Source: Euwallacea fornicatus
Lineage: Eukaryota > Arthropoda > Insecta > Coleoptera > Curculionidae
Length of the DNA stretch: 64,000 nt
Assembly: GCF_040115645.1 (NCBI RefSeq)
Contig: NC_089550.1
Span: forward strand, 3,472,001 to 3,536,000
Direction of reading: 5' to 3'
The translations under genes and the position numbers were made by a program. Below are positions 60,666 through 64,000 of this stretch, one piece after another; positions within the stretch are counted from its first letter, which is position 1; each line of letters opens with the position of its first letter. The notes under the pieces are model-generated. The model made no database searches and was not told where the DNA came from. It was given only the letters and a program-made list of their open reading frames with translations.

Positions 60666-63600
60666 TTTTTTCACGTTCACAAAACCTCTAAAAGCGTTCA
60701 CTAATAATCACTCCAAAATAAACACAAATCAACGTAGCACCCTTAAACCTTAGACGTGAGCTTTTTAAAATTAGGTCTCGATAATAAGGGCAAATTTTTA
60801 TCAAAAAAATTGTCATCTATATGTCAGGTCGGGTACTTCTGGGCTTACCTTGGTATATTTAACTCGATTTTTCAACATACCCAAACACGTGCAAAAATTG
60901 CAAGTCCCCATGGAGGTTTGATATTTTTCAAATTATTAAACAGAAGTAAAATGTAATCTTTTTAAAGCGAAAATTACAGGGTTCTTCTTAGTTCTGTACT
61001 ATTTTACATACTTGGTTGAATAATCAAATTTCGCTAAATATAGCGAACATTTTGCTCGCTAGACTCTAACCTGAAACGAACGTTAAAGCGTTCGTTTAAA
61101 ACGTTCACCAGTGGCCAAAATGCCTTTATTGCTTCGGGTAGTTAAAACCACTAGATACGGCCAAAACTAATCCACGAAAGAACTCGCTCACTTGCCGGAC
61201 TAAGCACACAATGATCGCGTTTGCCCCTTCAAATTCGTGACTACATCCGTTCCAGTCACATTTGCTTTATTGGGTCCATCCAGTTATTATTAGAGGCGAC
61301 AGCTCGCATTATCTTCCACTAATGAATTACGTGATGTTCTCGATTCTGCGAGCTTTGATGTGTGGGCTTTCAAAGTTGGCTACATTGAACGACCCAACCC
61401 GATCGGATTTACGATTTTAAATGCCTTCGGATTAACCGAAATTGGAAATTTTGAGCTGGCATGGGATTACCGACCTGACATTTGTTTTCATATACGTTTC
61501 TGAGCTCTCCTGCGTAGTTACTTATACGTTTGACGTATTATCTAATCCCACAAAGTAATGCTGCGTGAAACGAGTTTTGGGCGTAATATCAATTACACCG
61601 CCCGTATTTCAATGAAGGTTCTAACGATGCAATTATCTACCCTCACAGAGTCAGGCGGGCTCTTCCGCGAACTCAATTTAAATTTATATTTTCAACCTCT
61701 AAATTTCGCGACAAGCTTTAGAGCGTATAGACTTTGGGAAAGACGAAAACTTACTTATCGTATATTTACTCAACCATTAAAACTCAGTTAGCAAGTAGTC
61801 CCGCTAAAGGGAACTTCCACGAAACTTTAAGAATTGTGGTGTGGTCTCCATGGTACGTGTTCCGGCTTTTGCTTATCTTTCATTTATTAATGCTTCCAGC
61901 GTGTGGAAGTATAAACAGTTTCCTGCCAACTTTACTGCAGCTTACTTACTTATGTCTCTTTAAATTGCTTCCTTGTGTAATTATCATCCGCAGGGTTAAA
62001 TACCGCCAACATAAACATTTATCTTTATAAAACACCTTTTGTGGCAACACTGTACATCCAGACCTTGTAGCCACATTGCTGGTTCGCACATACAGTCCAG
62101 AACATAATGCATTGTGACACAGACAATCGAGATAACGCGGGCGTCTATCTTAATAATGCAGAAGGAAATGGCCTAGTTATTAGCACTACACATTCACCTG
62201 TTATTGCACATACCACACACCGTCGCTATGTCATTTAGATTTTAAATGGATAAGCTTCCCTTTGGACAAAGCCCCCGTATAATGTGCCGGTGCTTCCAAG
62301 TTCCGGCGTGATATGCGCTTAACTTTGTATCGTTAAAAATTATGTCCAGAACAATTAGGGATTAACAGTTTTTGTTAGGCCGGAAACACATTGTTGATTT
62401 TCATAATAGAAGACGTGTCGGATTTTTTAAAATAAAATTCCCGCCCTTCATCACTTTGTTACTGTTTGAATACGTTATGAACGGGCGAACAATAGGATTA
62501 GGGCAGTAAATAAAAAGTATCTATCGCAAGATTTTATCTTAGCTGAAATCACAACATCTAAAATTTGTTTTGACCTAATTCTAAATTGTTGTTGGTGTTC
62601 CTGTGATAAGATTTGAGCTATTCCTTTTATAGCGGCAATGAAGTCAACCTGAGGAACATGTTTGGGAGTGACAGAGTAATTTAAGCCTTTAGAAAGCACA
62701 AGAGTTCCAGTCTCAGAGAGGCGTTTGGTTGGACCGATTTGTTACTCTCTTTGCAGCTACGTTATCATTATTATTCAATGTTCGAATTTCCTTATTGGAC
62801 TTACCTTACCTTATGGTAAATTAGATTTTTCTGAGAAAATTTCTGTTCAATACATCCAGTTATGTAGGTGTTTTCAATGCAGTCTCACACGTGGTTCGAA
62901 TCAGTTATATAAACTTCCGATCATAACTCACTTTTATGGCAATCGAATTTATGTCACACAGATGGATATCAGGTCTCAAATTATGATACAACACGTCCCT
63001 TCAAAAAAGCTCGTATTGGAATTATACGTAATATCCACTCTCTGAGTGCACACGAACTTTTTTCTAATTTAGAGGCAATTGAATGGGTAATAATGCCCTT
63101 AAAATAACACATTGAGGCCGTACTTTCCCGCTTTCAGTCGAAATACCCTAAACTCCCTTGATGACTGCCTTCGAAAACAGAAAAAAAGACCTCTCTAAAT
63201 GTTTTTCGCCATTAAGTTATTTCCTTTCTCAGTCCCTATTTCAAATTTCGTTCCGAAGAAGAAATGAGAGTTACATTAAATTCCTATTAATATTTCAAAT
63301 AATTAGGAAATACCTTTGGAAGAGAGCCCGAGCCGAAAGAAACTGAAACTTATCACCGGTTTCAGCACCACTTCGATCAAAAACTTGTTAAACTTTCATT
63401 ACAAATTTAAAACAGAAAGCATTAAGCGCAATTTGTCAAAAGTTTAGAAAGCTATTTGTTCTGGAACCATTGCTCCAGATTGGAAAGTTTAAATAGAGTT
63501 GCGGTTAGTTTGCTAATAGTGGAAGTGCAATAATTAAAAGTGGCTTTTTAATAAGGATTTCGGATCTCGCTTGCATGTAAGATTGATCGAAACTTCTGCA

Positions 63601-64000
63601 GCTTCCGAAAACCAGTCTAAAAATTACTTCTTCACAATTTAATCTACACATTCCCAAGTCCTTTGAATGTAAATGGATAAAAATTTGCATTGTAGACTGA
63701 GGTATCGTGCTCCATGTCAAAATAAATAATACGCCACTAAGGTAGCATATACATTGTTTTCTAGGCCATTTGTAAGGCTTTCTTACTTTTATTTTGTTCT
63801 TTGGAACGTCCTAGATACTGGTTGCTAAGCCTTTGGCAATAACTATGGATATCCCGGATAAGATAGATAGCCTGGCTTACTTTAATGCGTTTTTACATAG
63901 ACACAGTGCGGCGGAGAGTTTTCTTAACAGAGTAATAAATGAAAGCCTAGTTCATTAACAAAACCTTCCAGGCAAATTTAATTCATTTAACTCTAAGTAT
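60666..64000. other. Non-coding DNA after the mariner remnant
   Basis: AT-rich sequence with no recognisable gene. About the first 100 bases may be mariner untranslated region. Overlapping open frames near 61.56-62.03 kb and 62.7-63.05 kb have no known domains. Confidence 0.55.

Noticed and set aside
62890..62905. GGTTCGAATC, resembling a tRNA T-arm
   Set aside because: No matching acceptor stem, D-arm or anticodon arm could be placed around it.

Overview
The window reads as insect nuclear DNA: AT-rich, with long introns, a multi-exon immunoglobulin-domain gene of the arthropod Sidestep family, and several arthropod-type transposons. The order cannot be fixed from sequence alone; a beetle is plausible but is only an impression. 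No bacterial gene organisation, rRNA, tRNA or CRISPR array was seen.

Host gene (minus strand, 108-33063). Eleven consecutive exons can be read by eye with GT/AG borders whose phases all agree. They encode 621 codons of a Sidestep-like cell-surface receptor: five Ig domains, each with its Cys pair and (in all five) a core Trp, followed by a fibronectin type III domain. Most Ig domains are split across two exons. Introns range from 49 bp to about 14.9 kb. Both ends are missing: no signal-peptide exon was identified with confidence upstream, and the transmembrane and cytoplasmic exons must lie beyond position 1.

Introns and upstream DNA (about 33-52.6 kb). These are mostly anonymous AT-rich sequence with transposon debris: an IS630/Tc1-mariner-type transposase remnant near 3.5-3.95 kb, a ~200 bp MITE-like element near 17.3-17.5 kb, degenerate tandem repeats at 10.9-11.45 kb, a diverged repeat pair at 31.2/31.5 kb, a hairpin at 40.7 kb, and a 593 bp element with ~126 bp terminal inverted repeats at 48,621-49,213.

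The most striking feature is a complete env-carrying Ty3/gypsy (errantivirus-type) element at 52,740-60,305, plus strand. Its 289 bp LTRs look identical by eye and are flanked by the 4 bp target duplication ACGG. It has a tRNA-Ser-type primer site, a polypurine tract, and uninterrupted gag, pol and env frames. It is inserted inside an older, decayed mariner transposase gene on the minus strand, whose two halves flank it. Sequence signs suggest how it is expressed: a leader AUG placed just before a strong splice donor in phase with an acceptor before env, and an A AAT TTT slippery heptamer before the gag stop, where pol overlaps in the -1 frame. The rest of the window (60.7-64 kb) holds nothing I can assign.
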